Source of the DNA: Microthrixaceae bacterium
GTDB taxonomy: Bacteria > Actinomycetota > Acidimicrobiia > Acidimicrobiales > Microtrichaceae
Assembly (NCBI GenBank): GCA_020845705.1
Contig: JADLFH010000050.1
Coordinates: 1-64,000 of the forward strand
DNA length: 64,000 nt
Direction: 5' to 3'
Shown: positions 1 to 8,833 of the stretch, piece by piece
How positions within the stretch are numbered: the first letter of the stretch is position 1
Layout: every line of letters starts with the position of its first letter
Program-made: the position numbers and the translations under genes
Notes under the pieces: generated by a model
Seen by the model: only the letters and a program-made list of their open reading frames with translations
Told to the model about the DNA's origin: nothing
The model's database searches: none

Positions 1-30
1 ACGCCCGCGTCGTGATCTGCATCACAGAAC

Positions 31-106
31 GGTGGGGGTGCGGGATGGCGGTGGGGGTGCGGGATGGCGGTGGGGGTGCGGGATGGCGGTGGGGGTGCGG
101 GACGGC
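31..106. repeat. 19-bp tandem repeat, 4 copies
   Basis: Four head-to-tail copies of the unit ggtgggggtgcgggatggc; the fourth has one change (gat to gac). The array ends 3 bases beyond the stop codon of the neighbouring minus-strand channel gene, so it lies in that gene's 3' flank. Being G-rich on the plus strand it could form G-quadruplex-like structure, but that is inference. Confidence 0.9.
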
Positions 107-109
107 GGG

Positions 110-1117
110 TCAGGATGCGGGACTTCCGCCGGCGGCCGCGCGCAGTTCGGTGAGCTGGGCCTCGGTGCCCACGGCGATGAGCACATGGCCCGGTTCCAGC
201 GCGGTTGTCGCAGGCGGGTTGGTGACGAACTCGCCCGCAGGTGTGCGGATCGCGAGCACGAGTGCCCCGGTGCGCTGGCGGAGCATCGTGTCCCGCAGCG
301 TCTGGCCCGCGATCGCGCTATCGGCGGTGACGAGGAGCTCTGCGAGTCGGAACTCGAGGCTTCCGTCGTGCATCACCACGTCGAGGAACTCGGCGACGTG
401 GGGCTGATGGACGAAGGCGGCCATCCTGGCGCCACCGATCTGTTGGGGGTTCACCACCCGGTTCGCGCCCGCGCGCAGCATCTTCGACTCGTTGCGCTCG
501 GAGCGGGCGCGGGCCACGAGGAACGCGTCGGGGTTGATCGCTCGCGCGCTCACGATGATGAACAGGTTCGCGGCGTCGTCGGCGACAGCGGCAACCACTG
601 CCTTCGCCCGTGTGATGCCGGCGCGTTCGAGCACCTCGTCATCGGTCGCGTCTCCCAGAACCGACGGGTGAAGGCACTCGGCCAGGCGGTCGGGGTCGCG
701 GTCGACGATGACGACCGACTCACCTACGCCGCCGCTGAAGCGCGCGATGGTCTGGCCGACCCGCCCCCAGCCGCAGATGATCGTGTGGCCCTCGAGCCGG
801 TGGATGTCCCGTTCCATTCGTCTCCTCCCGACGATCTCGCGGAGCTGGCCTTCGATGAGGAGCTCCAACATCGAGCCCAACGCGTACAGAGCGACCCCGA
901 CACCGCCGATGATGAGGAAGATGGTGAACACCCGGGCGCCGGGACTGAACGGATGCACCTCTTGGAACCCGACCGTGAACACCGTGGTGACGGTCTGGTA
1001 CAGCGCATCGAGGATTCCGAATCCGAACGACGCATACCCGATGGTGCCGACGACCACGACCGCGGCCAGCCCGGCGAGTGCCACCTGGACCCGACGCCAC
1101 GCGCTCACCTCACCCAC
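110..1117 (-). CDS. K+ channel protein with TrkA-N and TrkA-C domains
   Basis: A 335-residue membrane protein. The first 90 residues hold two hydrophobic helices around a pore loop, TTVFTVGFQEVHP, a variant of the potassium filter seen in actinobacterial channels with GF-x-E instead of GYGD. From about residue 110 follows an RCK/TrkA-N Rossmann domain (HTIICGWGRVGQ glycine motif, acidic VIVDRD at the end of strand 2), then a TrkA-C domain from about residue 250. It should be a ligand-gated K+ channel of the inner membrane, one subunit of a tetramer. The start is a GTG. It lies 9 bases after the DUF2332 gene on the same strand, so the two are probably co-transcribed. The domain call is firm; ligand and physiological role are not visible. 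Confidence 0.9.
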   Translation of the reverse strand: MGEVSAWRRVQVALAGLAAVVVVGTIGYASFGFGILDALYQTVTTVFTVGFQEVHPFSPGARVFTIFLIIGGVGVALYALGSMLELLIEGQLREIVGRRRMERDIHRLEGHTIICGWGRVGQTIARFSGGVGESVVIVDRDPDRLAECLHPSVLGDATDDEVLERAGITRAKAVVAAVADDAANLFIIVSARAINPDAFLVARARSERNESKMLRAGANRVVNPQQIGGARMAAFVHQPHVAEFLDVVMHDGSLEFRLAELLVTADSAIAGQTLRDTMLRQRTGALVLAIRTPAGEFVTNPPATTALEPGHVLIAVGTEAQLTELRAAAGGSPAS

Positions 1118-1126
1118 GGGGTGTTC

Positions 1127-2239
1127 TTAGCAGTTCGACGACCGTCGCCACTCCATCCACCGGAGGTGCGGATGGACGGTTGCAGCGTTGTCAACCATGC
1201 GGGCTCCGTCTCGCCAACGGACCATGCCCACAAGCGTTCGCGACGCCGGTTCGAGGGTTGGCTTCGGATCCCTGAACACAGCCAGACAGCCAGGGTGTTC
1301 CGCTGAGACCCAGGTGAGCGTGCGTGTGGCGCCTATCAGGTCGAGCGCTGCGACGAACGCTTCCCGACGCGACCGCTCCAGGTAGGTGAGCGTCCAGGAG
1401 TTCATGACCACCACATGAGCGTCGAGGGGAAACGCTTCGATCACATCGGCCACCTCATCGACCGCGTCTCCACGGATCACCGACGGGGGGTCGGATGCGG
1501 CCGTCTTCGCTGCTGCATCGAGGCGGGCATGGCGATCCGGCTGTTCAGGCCACACACATGCCCGAAGCCACCGCAGTGCGTCAGGGTCGCGGACGTCGAT
1601 GGGATCCAGGTCGATGCCGTGCCTGGCGACGATGCGAGGCAGCGGCGCATCGAGGGGTGGGACGCGGCCGCGCAGCTCGCAGGTGAGCCGAACCTCTGAC
1701 GAGCGATCGCCTCGTTCGATGCGATCACCGAAGTCGTATCGGTAGCGGTCTGCCAACAGGTTCAGGCCTGCGGAAGCGCCGACTTCCACCAGAGCCAGCG
1801 GCATGTCCGCCACATCCGTGGCGGCCGCTCTCCAGGCGGCGAACCACAGACACGAGCGGTTCACCTCGTTCGTCTGGGTCGACCGACTCGCCAACATGGG
1901 CGCGAGCTCTTCGAGGTGCTCGAAGACGAATCGTCGGAACTCCGGGTAAGGATCGACGGTCGGTTGTGGTGCTCCGCGGTTGACCGTCGGGTACCAGTCG
2001 GCGAGCGGATCGTCGGCGCCGTCCAACAGGAGGTAGTGGACCGCTGCGAGGATGAGGTTCGGCCGGCGTTGGCCCCGCGGCGCGATCGCGAGCAACTTCA
2101 GCATTTCGGGGTCCTCGGCGGCGCCGAGGGTCAGTCGGCGGTAGAGAGGCAGTTCCTCGCACTCGAGACGGGCGAATCGCTCGAACGACGCCGCCATCTC
2201 CGTCATCTCCGCCATCTCGGCTGTTTCGTGTGAGGTCAC
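1127..2239 (-). CDS. DUF2332 family protein
   Basis: About 370 residues, matching the DUF2332 family common in Actinobacteria: N-terminal ELPLYRRL segment, central LALVEVGASAGLNLLADRY (a methyltransferase-like glycine motif), ending in HPHLRWMEW. The function is unknown; the VEVGASAGLN motif suggests an AdoMet-binding-like fold, which is inference. The open frame continues upstream to 2272, but those first residues are encoded by a dispersed palindromic repeat, so I prefer GTG at 2239, which has GAGGG seven bases upstream. It is followed closely by the K+ channel gene and diverges from the EthD gene. Confidence 0.8.
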   Translation of the reverse strand: MTSHETAEMAEMTEMAASFERFARLECEELPLYRRLTLGAAEDPEMLKLLAIAPRGQRRPNLILAAVHYLLLDGADDPLADWYPTVNRGAPQPTVDPYPEFRRFVFEHLEELAPMLASRSTQTNEVNRSCLWFAAWRAAATDVADMPLALVEVGASAGLNLLADRYRYDFGDRIERGDRSSEVRLTCELRGRVPPLDAPLPRIVARHGIDLDPIDVRDPDALRWLRACVWPEQPDRHARLDAAAKTAASDPPSVIRGDAVDEVADVIEAFPLDAHVVVMNSWTLTYLERSRREAFVAALDLIGATRTLTWVSAEHPGCLAVFRDPKPTLEPASRTLVGMVRWRDGARMVDNAATVHPHLRWMEWRRSSNC

Positions 2240-2250
2240 GCTGAAACCCT

Positions 2251-2301
2251 CGAACTGGGCGGGAAACGCCACCGATCAGGTCGGTATTCTCGCCCAGTTC
2301 G
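2251..2301. repeat. Palindromic repeat family A, copy 1
   Basis: Perfect 11-bp arms CGAACTGGGCG and CGCCCAGTTCG enclose a 29-base centre containing ACCGATcaGGT. Three more copies lie at 23956-24009, 38545-38605 and 39000-39050. This copy is between the divergent DUF2332 and EthD genes and supplies the spurious N-terminal extension of the DUF2332 frame. Confidence 0.9.
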
Positions 2302-2328
2302 GCAGTGGATGATGGAGACGAGATACCG

Positions 2329-2694
2329 ATGGTGAAGCTGTTCGCTTTCCTGCACCGCAACCCGGAGCTGACCCACGACGAGTTCGTCACCCACTGGCGG
2401 GAGCGGCACGGCCCGTTGATAGCAGGGATCCCCGAGCTCGCCCGATACCTCGTCCGCTACGAACAGCACCCACGCCACCAGCCCGACAACCCCCTGTCCG
2501 CCGCTGATGACCTCGACGGTGTCGCCGTGCAATGGCTGCGGTCCATCGACGACTTCTTCGCCTTCGCTTCCGAGCCCGCCTATCAGGAGATCGTGGCCCC
2601 CGACGAGCTGCGCTTCCTCGACATGTCGAGGGTGCGCTACGTGATCTGCGAGGAACCCAACGTCGTGATCGACGGGCCGACCTCGGATCGGTAG
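2329..2694 (+). CDS. EthD domain-containing protein
   Basis: A 121-residue protein starting MVKLFAFLHRNPELTHDEF, with WRERHGPLIAGIPEL typical of the EthD / ferredoxin-like dimeric alpha-beta barrel family. Members include EthD of ether-degradation clusters and small proteins linked to aromatic or lipid catabolism; the reaction cannot be told from sequence. ATG at 2329 fits the family better than the in-frame GTG at 2305, which lies just after the palindromic repeat; GGAG is about 12 bases upstream. Its TAG stop overlaps the GTG of the following SDR (TAGTG), implying translational coupling with the two dehydrogenases downstream. Confidence 0.8.
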   Translation: MVKLFAFLHRNPELTHDEFVTHWRERHGPLIAGIPELARYLVRYEQHPRHQPDNPLSAADDLDGVAVQWLRSIDDFFAFASEPAYQEIVAPDELRFLDMSRVRYVICEEPNVVIDGPTSDR

Positions 2695-3386
2695 TGACCA
2701 CCGTCGACCTGACCGGCAGGGTCGCCGTCGTGAGCGGCGGAGCTTCGGGCATCGGTGCCGCCGCCGCGGAGCTGCTGTCTGCCCGTGGCGCCATCGTCGA
2801 GGTGCTCGACCTGCCGGATCTCGACGTCACCGACGAGGCGGCGGTCGTGGGGCGCTTCGAGGGCATCGTGGAGCGGCACGGTCGATTGGACCTGGCGGCG
2901 AACTGCGCCGGGGTCAACGGCGCCTACGGCCCGATCACCGATCTGAGTCTCGGCGAATGGCGGCGCGTCCTCGACGTGAACCTCACCGGCGTGTTCCTCT
3001 GCCTTCGAGAGGAGCTGCGTCACATGGAGCGTGGGTCGATCGTGAACGTCTCCTCCGGTGCCGGCATGCGGGGGTTCGCGAACCTGGCGCACTACGTCGC
3101 GTCCAAACACGGAGTGATCGGGCTCACCCGAAGCGCCGCGGTGGAAAGGGCGCGCACCGGGGTGCGCGTCAACGCGGTCGCCCCCGGTGTGATCCGCACG
3201 CCGATGCTCGAGGACTTCTGCGGCCATGACGAGGACGCCCTGGTGGCGATGGGCCGGTTGGCGCCGATCGGGCGACTCGGCACCGCAAGGGAGGTCGCCG
3301 AGGCGATCGTGTGGCTGTTGTCGGACGCGTCGGAGTTCGTGACGGGTGCGGTGCTGTGCGCAGACGGCGGGGTGAGTGCAGCGTGA
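2694..3386 (+). CDS. SDR family oxidoreductase
   Basis: A 230-residue classical short-chain dehydrogenase. Near the N terminus is the cofactor motif GGASGIGAAAAELL; then DLDVTD, CAGVNG, the VNVSSGAG serine segment and the catalytic YVASK. The C terminus ends FVTGAVLCADGG, the usual SDR tail. It should oxidise or reduce an alcohol/ketone with NAD(P); the substrate is unknown. Start GTG 2694 overlaps the stop of the EthD gene, and its own TGA overlaps the GTG of the next SDR, so three genes form one coupled unit. The open frame extends upstream but that part lies over EthD and is a shadow. Confidence 0.85.
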   Translation: MTTVDLTGRVAVVSGGASGIGAAAAELLSARGAIVEVLDLPDLDVTDEAAVVGRFEGIVERHGRLDLAANCAGVNGAYGPITDLSLGEWRRVLDVNLTGVFLCLREELRHMERGSIVNVSSGAGMRGFANLAHYVASKHGVIGLTRSAAVERARTGVRVNAVAPGVIRTPMLEDFCGHDEDALVAMGRLAPIGRLGTAREVAEAIVWLLSDASEFVTGAVLCADGGVSAA

Positions 3387-4147
3387 GCCAGGGTCCCGAC
3401 ATGAGCGGCCATGGCATCGTCGTCACCGGTGGCGCCTCGGGGATCGGCGCCGCCACCGCCGCGCTGCTGCGCGACCTGGGTGCCTCGGTGCTCACCGTCG
3501 ACCGGGTTGCGGAGGGGGTTGATCTCCAGGCGGACGTGGCAGATCCCGACGGCCTGCGCCGCGCGTTCGACGAAGCGGCGGTGCGGCTCGGCGGTATCAC
3601 CGGCGTGTTCAACAACGCCGGAGTTGGCAACCTCAAGCCCCTCCACGCCTACACCGATGCCGAGTTCGACCTCATCATGGGGGTCAACCTCTACGGCACG
3701 TTCCACGGCATCCGGGCGGCGGTTCCCCTCCTCGAGGCGGGCGGTGGCGGTTCCATCGTGAACATGGCGTCGGTGTCGGCACTGCGGCCGACCCGTGGCG
3801 AAGGGCCCTACAGCGCTGCGAAGGCCGCTGTGGTCGCCCTCACCCAGTCGGCCGCTCTCGAGTACGGTCCCGCGATCCGGGTGAACTGCGTGTCGCCGGG
3901 GTTCGTCCGCACGCCGCTGAACCAGTTCCTGGCCGACGATCCGGCGGTGGAGGCCGAGCTGCGTGCCGGCACACCCGCGGGGCGCCTGGGCAGACCGGAA
4001 GAGGTTGCGGCGGTGGTCGTCTTCCTCTTGTCGGACGCGTCGTCCTATGTCACAGGGCAGAACATCGTGGTCGACGGCGGGGCGATGCTGCCGTCCAAGC
4101 AGGTCGACGACATCCTCCGCCGCATGGGTGGGGGAGCAGCTCAGTAG
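3383..4147 (+). CDS. SDR family oxidoreductase
   Basis: A 254-residue classical SDR: GGASGIGAATAALL near residue 15, NNAGVGN, NMASVSA with the catalytic serine region, YSAAK catalytic Tyr/Lys, and the tail YVTGQNIVVDGG. A short extension rich in charged residues follows. Start GTG 3383 overlaps the previous stop (GTGA). Its 3' end overlaps the 3' end of the convergent acyl-CoA dehydrogenase by 7 bases. EthD plus two SDRs next to an acyl-CoA dehydrogenase suggest a small catabolic module for a lipid or cyclic substrate; this is inference. Confidence 0.85.
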   Translation: MSQGPDMSGHGIVVTGGASGIGAATAALLRDLGASVLTVDRVAEGVDLQADVADPDGLRRAFDEAAVRLGGITGVFNNAGVGNLKPLHAYTDAEFDLIMGVNLYGTFHGIRAAVPLLEAGGGGSIVNMASVSALRPTRGEGPYSAAKAAVVALTQSAALEYGPAIRVNCVSPGFVRTPLNQFLADDPAVEAELRAGTPAGRLGRPEEVAAVVVFLLSDASSYVTGQNIVVDGGAMLPSKQVDDILRRMGGGAAQ

Positions 4148-5295
4148 CCGCGGGGCAGGCCGAGTACGTGCTCGGCGACGTAGGCCAGCACCAATTCCTG
4201 GCTGATGGGTGCGAGGCGCGGCAGGCGTGACTCGCGGAAGTACCGCTCCACGTGGTACTCGGTGGCATAACCGAAGCCCCCGAAGGTCTGAACCGCCCGG
4301 TCTGCTGCGAAGAACCCGGCCTCCGCCGCCAGGTACTTCGCGAGGTTCGCCTCCTCGCCACATGGCCGACCGGCGTCGATGAGCCGTGCGGCCTCGGCGA
4401 TCATGAGCTGGGCCGCCCGGAGCTGCGCGTGAGCTTGGGCGAGGGGGAACGAGATGCCCTGGTTCTTGCCGATCGGACGGTCGAACACGACCCGCTCGTT
4501 CGCGTAGCGAACGGCAGCACGAAGGGCGGCCCGACCGATTCCCACGGCTTCGGCGGCGATGAGGATGCGCTCCGCGTTCAGCCCGTCGAGCAGGTAGCGG
4601 AAGCCCTTGCCCTCCTCGCCGACACGGTCGCCGAGGGGCACCCTCACCTCGTCGTAGGTGGTCTCACAGGAGGCGATGGCGTTGCGGCCCATCTTCGGGA
4701 TCGCGCGGGCGTCCACGCCGGGTGCATGGCGGTCCACCAGGAACAGAGTCATGCCGTCGGTGGGTCGGCTCACCTCGGCCAGAGGTGTGGTGCGGGTGAG
4801 CAGCAGGATGCGGTCGGCTTGCAGCGCCTTGGTCGTCCAGACCTTGCGGCCGGTGATCACGTAGTGGTCGCCGTCGCGTTGGGCCCGCGTGGCGATCCTG
4901 GTCGTGTCGGTGCCGGCGTCGGGCTCGGTGACTCCGAACGCGATGTGCATCGACCCGTCGGCCACTCTGGGAAGGAACCGCTCACGCAGATCGTCGCTGC
5001 CGTGCAGCACCACCGGGTGCATGCCGAAGATCGACAGGTGAATGGCCGACGCGCCGTTCATGCACGCCCCCGACGCGGCCACCTCCTCCAGGACTGCCGC
5101 CGCCTCGGTGACCCCTCGGCCGCCGCCGCCGTAGCGTTCGGGAATCGCGATGCCGATCCATCCCCCGGCTGCCATCGTGTCGTAGAACTCGACGGGAAAG
5201 CGGTGCTCGAGCTCAGCTGATGCCCAGTAGTCGTCGCCGAAGCGGGCGCAGGTGGCGGCGACGGCTTCACGGATCAGGGTGAGATCGTCGGTCAT
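4141..5295 (-). CDS. Acyl-CoA dehydrogenase
   Basis: 384 residues with the full acyl-CoA dehydrogenase fold: N-terminal helical domain, middle beta domain with FGVTEPDAGTD and GRKVWTT (FAD and substrate binding), C-terminal helices with FDRPIGKNQ and QTFGGFGY. It performs alpha,beta-dehydrogenation of an acyl-CoA, passing electrons to ETF. The usual C-terminal catalytic Glu (in YEGTSEI of SCAD/MCAD) is absent: the aligned segment reads LAPISQE. Instead a Glu sits at residue 242 in LNAERIL, where isovaleryl-CoA dehydrogenase and LCAD carry theirs. That suggests a branched or bulky substrate. ETF genes elsewhere in the window could serve as acceptor. Confidence 0.88.
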   Translation of the reverse strand: MTDDLTLIREAVAATCARFGDDYWASAELEHRFPVEFYDTMAAGGWIGIAIPERYGGGGRGVTEAAAVLEEVAASGACMNGASAIHLSIFGMHPVVLHGSDDLRERFLPRVADGSMHIAFGVTEPDAGTDTTRIATRAQRDGDHYVITGRKVWTTKALQADRILLLTRTTPLAEVSRPTDGMTLFLVDRHAPGVDARAIPKMGRNAIASCETTYDEVRVPLGDRVGEEGKGFRYLLDGLNAERILIAAEAVGIGRAALRAAVRYANERVVFDRPIGKNQGISFPLAQAHAQLRAAQLMIAEAARLIDAGRPCGEEANLAKYLAAEAGFFAADRAVQTFGGFGYATEYHVERYFRESRLPRLAPISQELVLAYVAEHVLGLPRGY

Positions 5296-5437
5296 CGCCC
5301 CATTTCAGCGTGTGGGCGACCCCGCCGGTGCAAATCATCTAGGTGGTCCTACCCGGCTGCCTTGACCTGAACCGAGACATTCGTACCGTCGCATGTGACC
5401 CGTCCCCGCGGGCCGACTCACCATGGAGCGTTGTCGC

Positions 5438-7912
5438 ATGCCTGGAATCAGGAAACCGTTGATGGTCACGGCACTGGCCCTCACCTCGCTGGCGGCGGCC
5501 TGCCAGCCTCCGTCGCCGCCTCCCGCCACCACGACGACCACCGTTGCCCCGTCGTCGACGACGACGTCCACGACGACCTCCTCCACGACGACGACCTCCT
5601 CCACCTCCACCTCGACGACGACCTCGAGCACCTCGTCGACCACGACCACGACCTCGAGCACCTCGACGACGACCTCGACCACCACGACGACCGTGCCGCC
5701 CACCCCGGTTGCGGACCAGTCGCTCAAGGCGACCCCCGCCTCGATGGGCCAGACCAACGGCACCGTCTACGCCCTGGCGGTAGGCGGCGGGGTGGCGTAT
5801 GTGGGCGGCAACTTCACCTCGGTCCGCCCCTCGGGCGCCGACGCCGGAACCAACGAGACCGCGCGCAGCGGCCTCGCGGCCTTCAACGCGTCGAACGGCC
5901 AACTCATCGGATCCTTCGACGTGGAGCTCAACGGCGAGGTACGCGCCCTCGCGCTGTCCGCCGACGGATCGCGGCTCTTCGTGGGCGGCACCTTCACCAC
6001 TGTCGATGGCACCGCACGCAACCGTCTGGCCTCGGTTCGCACCTCCGACGGCACCCTCGATACCGCCTTCTCGGCGAATGCCAACGCATCGGTGATCGCC
6101 CTGGCGGCCACGTCCGACGCGCTGTACGTCGGCGGTGATTTCACGACGCTGAAGAACACCACCCAGACCCGCATGGCCAAGGTGAGCCCCGCCAACGGCG
6201 CGGTCGACACGGGCTTCTCCGCATCCTTCGACGGGCGTGTCCGCACGATCGCGGTCGCTCCGAACAACAGCCGGGTGATCGTGGGCGGGACCTTCGACAA
6301 CACCAACAGCGTGATCCAAGGTGGTGTCGCCTCGCTCGACCCCTCCAGCGGCACCATCATGCCGTGGGCGTCGACCGGCATCGTTGCCCGCCCCGCCAAC
6401 GGCGGTTGCAGCTCATCGGCGACGGGCATCCTCGCGCAAGGCACGGTGGCCTACGTCACCGCCGAGGGCGACGAGCCCGGATGCTTCGAGGGCATCTACG
6501 CCGCGAACATCTCCGACGGTTCGCTGATCTGGAACGCGGAGTGCCTCGGCGCCGCCCAGGACATCGAGATCGTCGGCGACTGGATCTACAAGGCGTCGCA
6601 CCAACACGACTGCGGCCGCCAACGCGGCGGCTACGTGGGCACCAGGAACTGGCTCGAGTTCGAGTGGTTCCGCATGACGGCCTTCCGGACATCCGACGGT
6701 GTGCAGGGCCACTTCACACCCAACACGAACGGCGTCGAACGCAACGGCATCCAGGGCATCGGACCCCGAGTGCTGGCAACCGACGGAACCCAGCTCTTCA
6801 TGGGTGGCGACTTCGACGAGGTCGACGGTGTGGGACAGGAGGGCGTGGCCAGGTTCACCCCCAGCGGCGCGAACTCGGCTCCCGCAGCGCCCCCGGCACC
6901 GATCGCGACCGCAACCAACGCCGGTGTCGTCGACATCGCCGTGCCGGCAACCTCGGACCGTGACGACGGCACCCTGACCTACCGTCTCTACCGCGACGGT
7001 GGCTCGACGCCGATCGCCACCCAGGTGGTCGAGTCGTGGCCCTTCTCCAAGCCCGTGCTGCGCTTCACCGACTCGGGCCTTGCAGCCGGATCGACCCACA
7101 CCTACACCGTTCGTGCCAACGATGGAACTACGACGAGCGCTTCGTCGCCGGCCTCGAACACCGTGACGGTCTCGGGCGCAGACCCGGCCTCGGTGGATAC
7201 GGTCGTGCTCGCTGCTGCTCCTTCGGCCTACTGGCGTCTCGCCGATGCGGCTGGAACCGTTGCGGACAGCTCCGGAAACGGCCGCACCGGTGTCGCCCAG
7301 GGTGGAGTGAGCACCGGCGTGGCGGGTGTCGACTCGTCGAACGCGGCGATGGCCCTCGACGGCTCGAGCGGCTACATCGCATCGTCCGCTCCTCAGGGCG
7401 CTGCGGCGACCTTCAGTCAGTCGGTCTGGTTCAAGACGACCTCACAGGTGGGCGGCGACCTCCTGGGCTTCTCCGACGCACAGTCCGGCGCCGGCACCAA
7501 CACCGACCGTGTGGTGTTCATGGAGAACGACGGCAAGGTGGTCTTCGCCATGCGCTCCGACGCGGTGAACCTGACCCGTTACGTGCACATCCGCTCGCCC
7601 TACTCGCTGCGGGACGGCCGTTGGCACCAGGTTGCGGCCACCTACGACGGAGCGACGATGTCGCTGTATGTCGATGGCGCCTTGGCTGCGACCGCCCCGC
7701 TGGCGACGCCCCAGGATCCGGGTGTGGGATACCACCGGGTCGGGTACGCGAACCTCGGTGGCTTCTACACGGTGTTCGGTCGCAACTTCTCTGGCAACCC
7801 CGCGCCGATCAGCCAGTACTTCGGCGGTTCGATCGACGAGGCCTCCTTCTTCGCCGGTGTGCTCAGCCCGGCGCAGGTGGCCGAGCAGTTCGCTGCCGGA
7901 ATCGCAGGCTGA
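5438..7912 (+). CDS. Lipoprotein with beta-propeller-like repeats and LamG domain
   Basis: About 824 residues. The N terminus is a lipoprotein signal: RK, a hydrophobic stretch, then lipobox SLAAAC with Cys22. A Thr/Ser-rich linker (about residues 25-95) follows. Then come delta-60/DUF5122-type beta-propeller repeats marked by VGG-x-F-TT blocks (VGGNFTSV, VGGTFTTV, VGGDFTTL, VGGTFDNT, MGGDFDEV). A fibronectin-III-like stretch lies about 485-580 and a concanavalin/LamG domain from about 595 to the end (AYWRLADAAGTVADSSGNGRTG). It should be anchored outside the membrane and bind glycans or partner proteins; no enzyme motif is seen. ATG 5438 has GGAG nine bases upstream and gives the cleaner signal peptide; ATG 5423 is the alternative. 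Confidence 0.85.
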   Translation: MPGIRKPLMVTALALTSLAAACQPPSPPPATTTTTVAPSSTTTSTTTSSTTTTSSTSTSTTTSSTSSTTTTTSSTSTTTSTTTTTVPPTPVADQSLKATPASMGQTNGTVYALAVGGGVAYVGGNFTSVRPSGADAGTNETARSGLAAFNASNGQLIGSFDVELNGEVRALALSADGSRLFVGGTFTTVDGTARNRLASVRTSDGTLDTAFSANANASVIALAATSDALYVGGDFTTLKNTTQTRMAKVSPANGAVDTGFSASFDGRVRTIAVAPNNSRVIVGGTFDNTNSVIQGGVASLDPSSGTIMPWASTGIVARPANGGCSSSATGILAQGTVAYVTAEGDEPGCFEGIYAANISDGSLIWNAECLGAAQDIEIVGDWIYKASHQHDCGRQRGGYVGTRNWLEFEWFRMTAFRTSDGVQGHFTPNTNGVERNGIQGIGPRVLATDGTQLFMGGDFDEVDGVGQEGVARFTPSGANSAPAAPPAPIATATNAGVVDIAVPATSDRDDGTLTYRLYRDGGSTPIATQVVESWPFSKPVLRFTDSGLAAGSTHTYTVRANDGTTTSASSPASNTVTVSGADPASVDTVVLAAAPSAYWRLADAAGTVADSSGNGRTGVAQGGVSTGVAGVDSSNAAMALDGSSGYIASSAPQGAAATFSQSVWFKTTSQVGGDLLGFSDAQSGAGTNTDRVVFMENDGKVVFAMRSDAVNLTRYVHIRSPYSLRDGRWHQVAATYDGATMSLYVDGALAATAPLATPQDPGVGYHRVGYANLGGFYTVFGRNFSGNPAPISQYFGGSIDEASFFAGVLSPAQVAEQFAAGIAG

Positions 7913-8005
7913 CGAGTCGCCTTGTCAAGGTCGGATCGTCTCGGTACCTTCGGCGTCGTGCGGGGAGAGGCAGGCGTCGGAGGTCCAGGGGAAGGCGTTG
8001 AGGGC

Positions 8006-8335
8006 GTGGTCTCCACGGTGCCGGTTGCACGGTGGGTCATGGTGGCCGCCCTCATCAGCCTCAACTTCCTCGACGTGGTGACCACGAAGCTCATCATCGG
8101 TGCCGGTGGGGTGGAGGCGAACCCGGTGATGCGCTCGGTCATCGACGACCCTTACGCGGCCTACGTCCTCAAGTTGTCGATGGCGCTCGGTGTTGGACTG
8201 CTGCTCCTGAAATCCCCCCGGAGCTCCAAGCTGGCCGACCGGGCAGTGCTCGCGGCGGTCGGCTGCTACACGTTGGTCATCGGCTGGAACACGGGCATCC
8301 TCATCTCCGCGGTGCGCGCAGGTGGCGCATTTTGA
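8006..8335 (+). CDS. Small membrane protein, DUF5658-like
   Basis: About 109 residues with three hydrophobic segments: VMVAALISLNFLDVVTTKLII, a middle helix around LKLSMALGVGLLLL, and AVLAAVGCYTLVIGWNTGIL. The pattern of FLDVVTT, then EANPVM, then a C-terminal helix is that of DUF5658-type integral membrane proteins of unknown function. The frame is open from TTG 7922, but the preceding residues are not membrane-like; GTG 8006 with GGGGAAGG upstream, or ATG 8039, are better starts. The next gene begins within about 20 bases. Confidence 0.65.
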   Translation: MVSTVPVARWVMVAALISLNFLDVVTTKLIIGAGGVEANPVMRSVIDDPYAAYVLKLSMALGVGLLLLKSPRSSKLADRAVLAAVGCYTLVIGWNTGILISAVRAGGAF

Positions 8336-8354
8336 GGACGCTACGGTTCGGTCC

Positions 8355-8708
8355 ATGGAGTGCCCTGTCTGTGATGTCAACCTGGTGATCTCGAGTCGGG
8401 AGGGCATCGAGATCGACCACTGCCCCCAGTGCCGAGGGGTGTGGCTGGATCGGGGCGAGCTTGACAAGATCATCGAGCGAGCCGCGCCGGCTGTGCTGCG
8501 TGGAGGTGGCGAGGACGCATACGGGGCGCCGCCCCGGCCTCAGAACGCATCATCCCGCCACGACGAGCGCGACCACCGCTACGACGGGCCCCGTTACGAC
8601 GAACCCCGTTACGACGATCGTCGTTACGACGACCGTCGCCACGACGAGCGCTACGACAAGCGGAAGAAGCGCCGCTCCTTCATCGAGGAGATCTTCGACT
8701 TCGACTGA
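8355..8708 (+). CDS. TFIIB-type zinc-ribbon protein
   Basis: 117 residues. The first 45 form a zf-TFIIB zinc ribbon: CPVC, then CPQC, followed by GVWLDRGELDKIIER, the family signature. The rest is low complexity, rich in Arg, Asp and Tyr, with repeats of the RYDD/RHDE type, and ends in basic KRKKRR followed by acidic EEIFDFD. Function is unknown; such proteins are small cytosolic metal-binding proteins. ATG 8355 begins exactly before the ribbon; an in-frame GTG at 8322 overlaps the previous gene. Confidence 0.75.
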   Translation: MECPVCDVNLVISSREGIEIDHCPQCRGVWLDRGELDKIIERAAPAVLRGGGEDAYGAPPRPQNASSRHDERDHRYDGPRYDEPRYDDRRYDDRRHDERYDKRKKRRSFIEEIFDFD

Positions 8709-8762
8709 ACCAGACGCATGGTTGGAGGGGATGGTGGTCGCCTTTGGCCAGGCGGATCCCCT

Positions 8763-8811
8763 GAACTTGCGTACCATTCCGTCGCCGGAGGCCGGATTCG
8801 TACGCAAGTTC
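8763..8811. repeat. Palindromic repeat family B, copy 1
   Basis: A 49-bp element with perfect 12-bp arms GAACTTGCGTAC / GTACGCAAGTTC. The same 49-bp element occurs at 46792-46840. It lies between the convergent zinc-ribbon gene and the minus-strand gene at 8981, so it may act as a two-way terminator. Confidence 0.88.
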
Positions 8812-8833
8812 GTGAAGGGGAGCGGACCCACAT

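Noticed and set aside
32-1306. A 424-codon plus-strand frame at the left edge
   Set aside because: It is the complement of the K+ channel and DUF2332 genes, with an Arg/His/Asp-rich product and the 19-bp repeat at its start.
5335-6319. Long minus-strand frames opposite the lipoprotein gene
   Set aside because: They come from the Thr/Ser-codon repeats (acg/tcg) of the real gene read backwards; their products are Val/Glu/Arg low-complexity.
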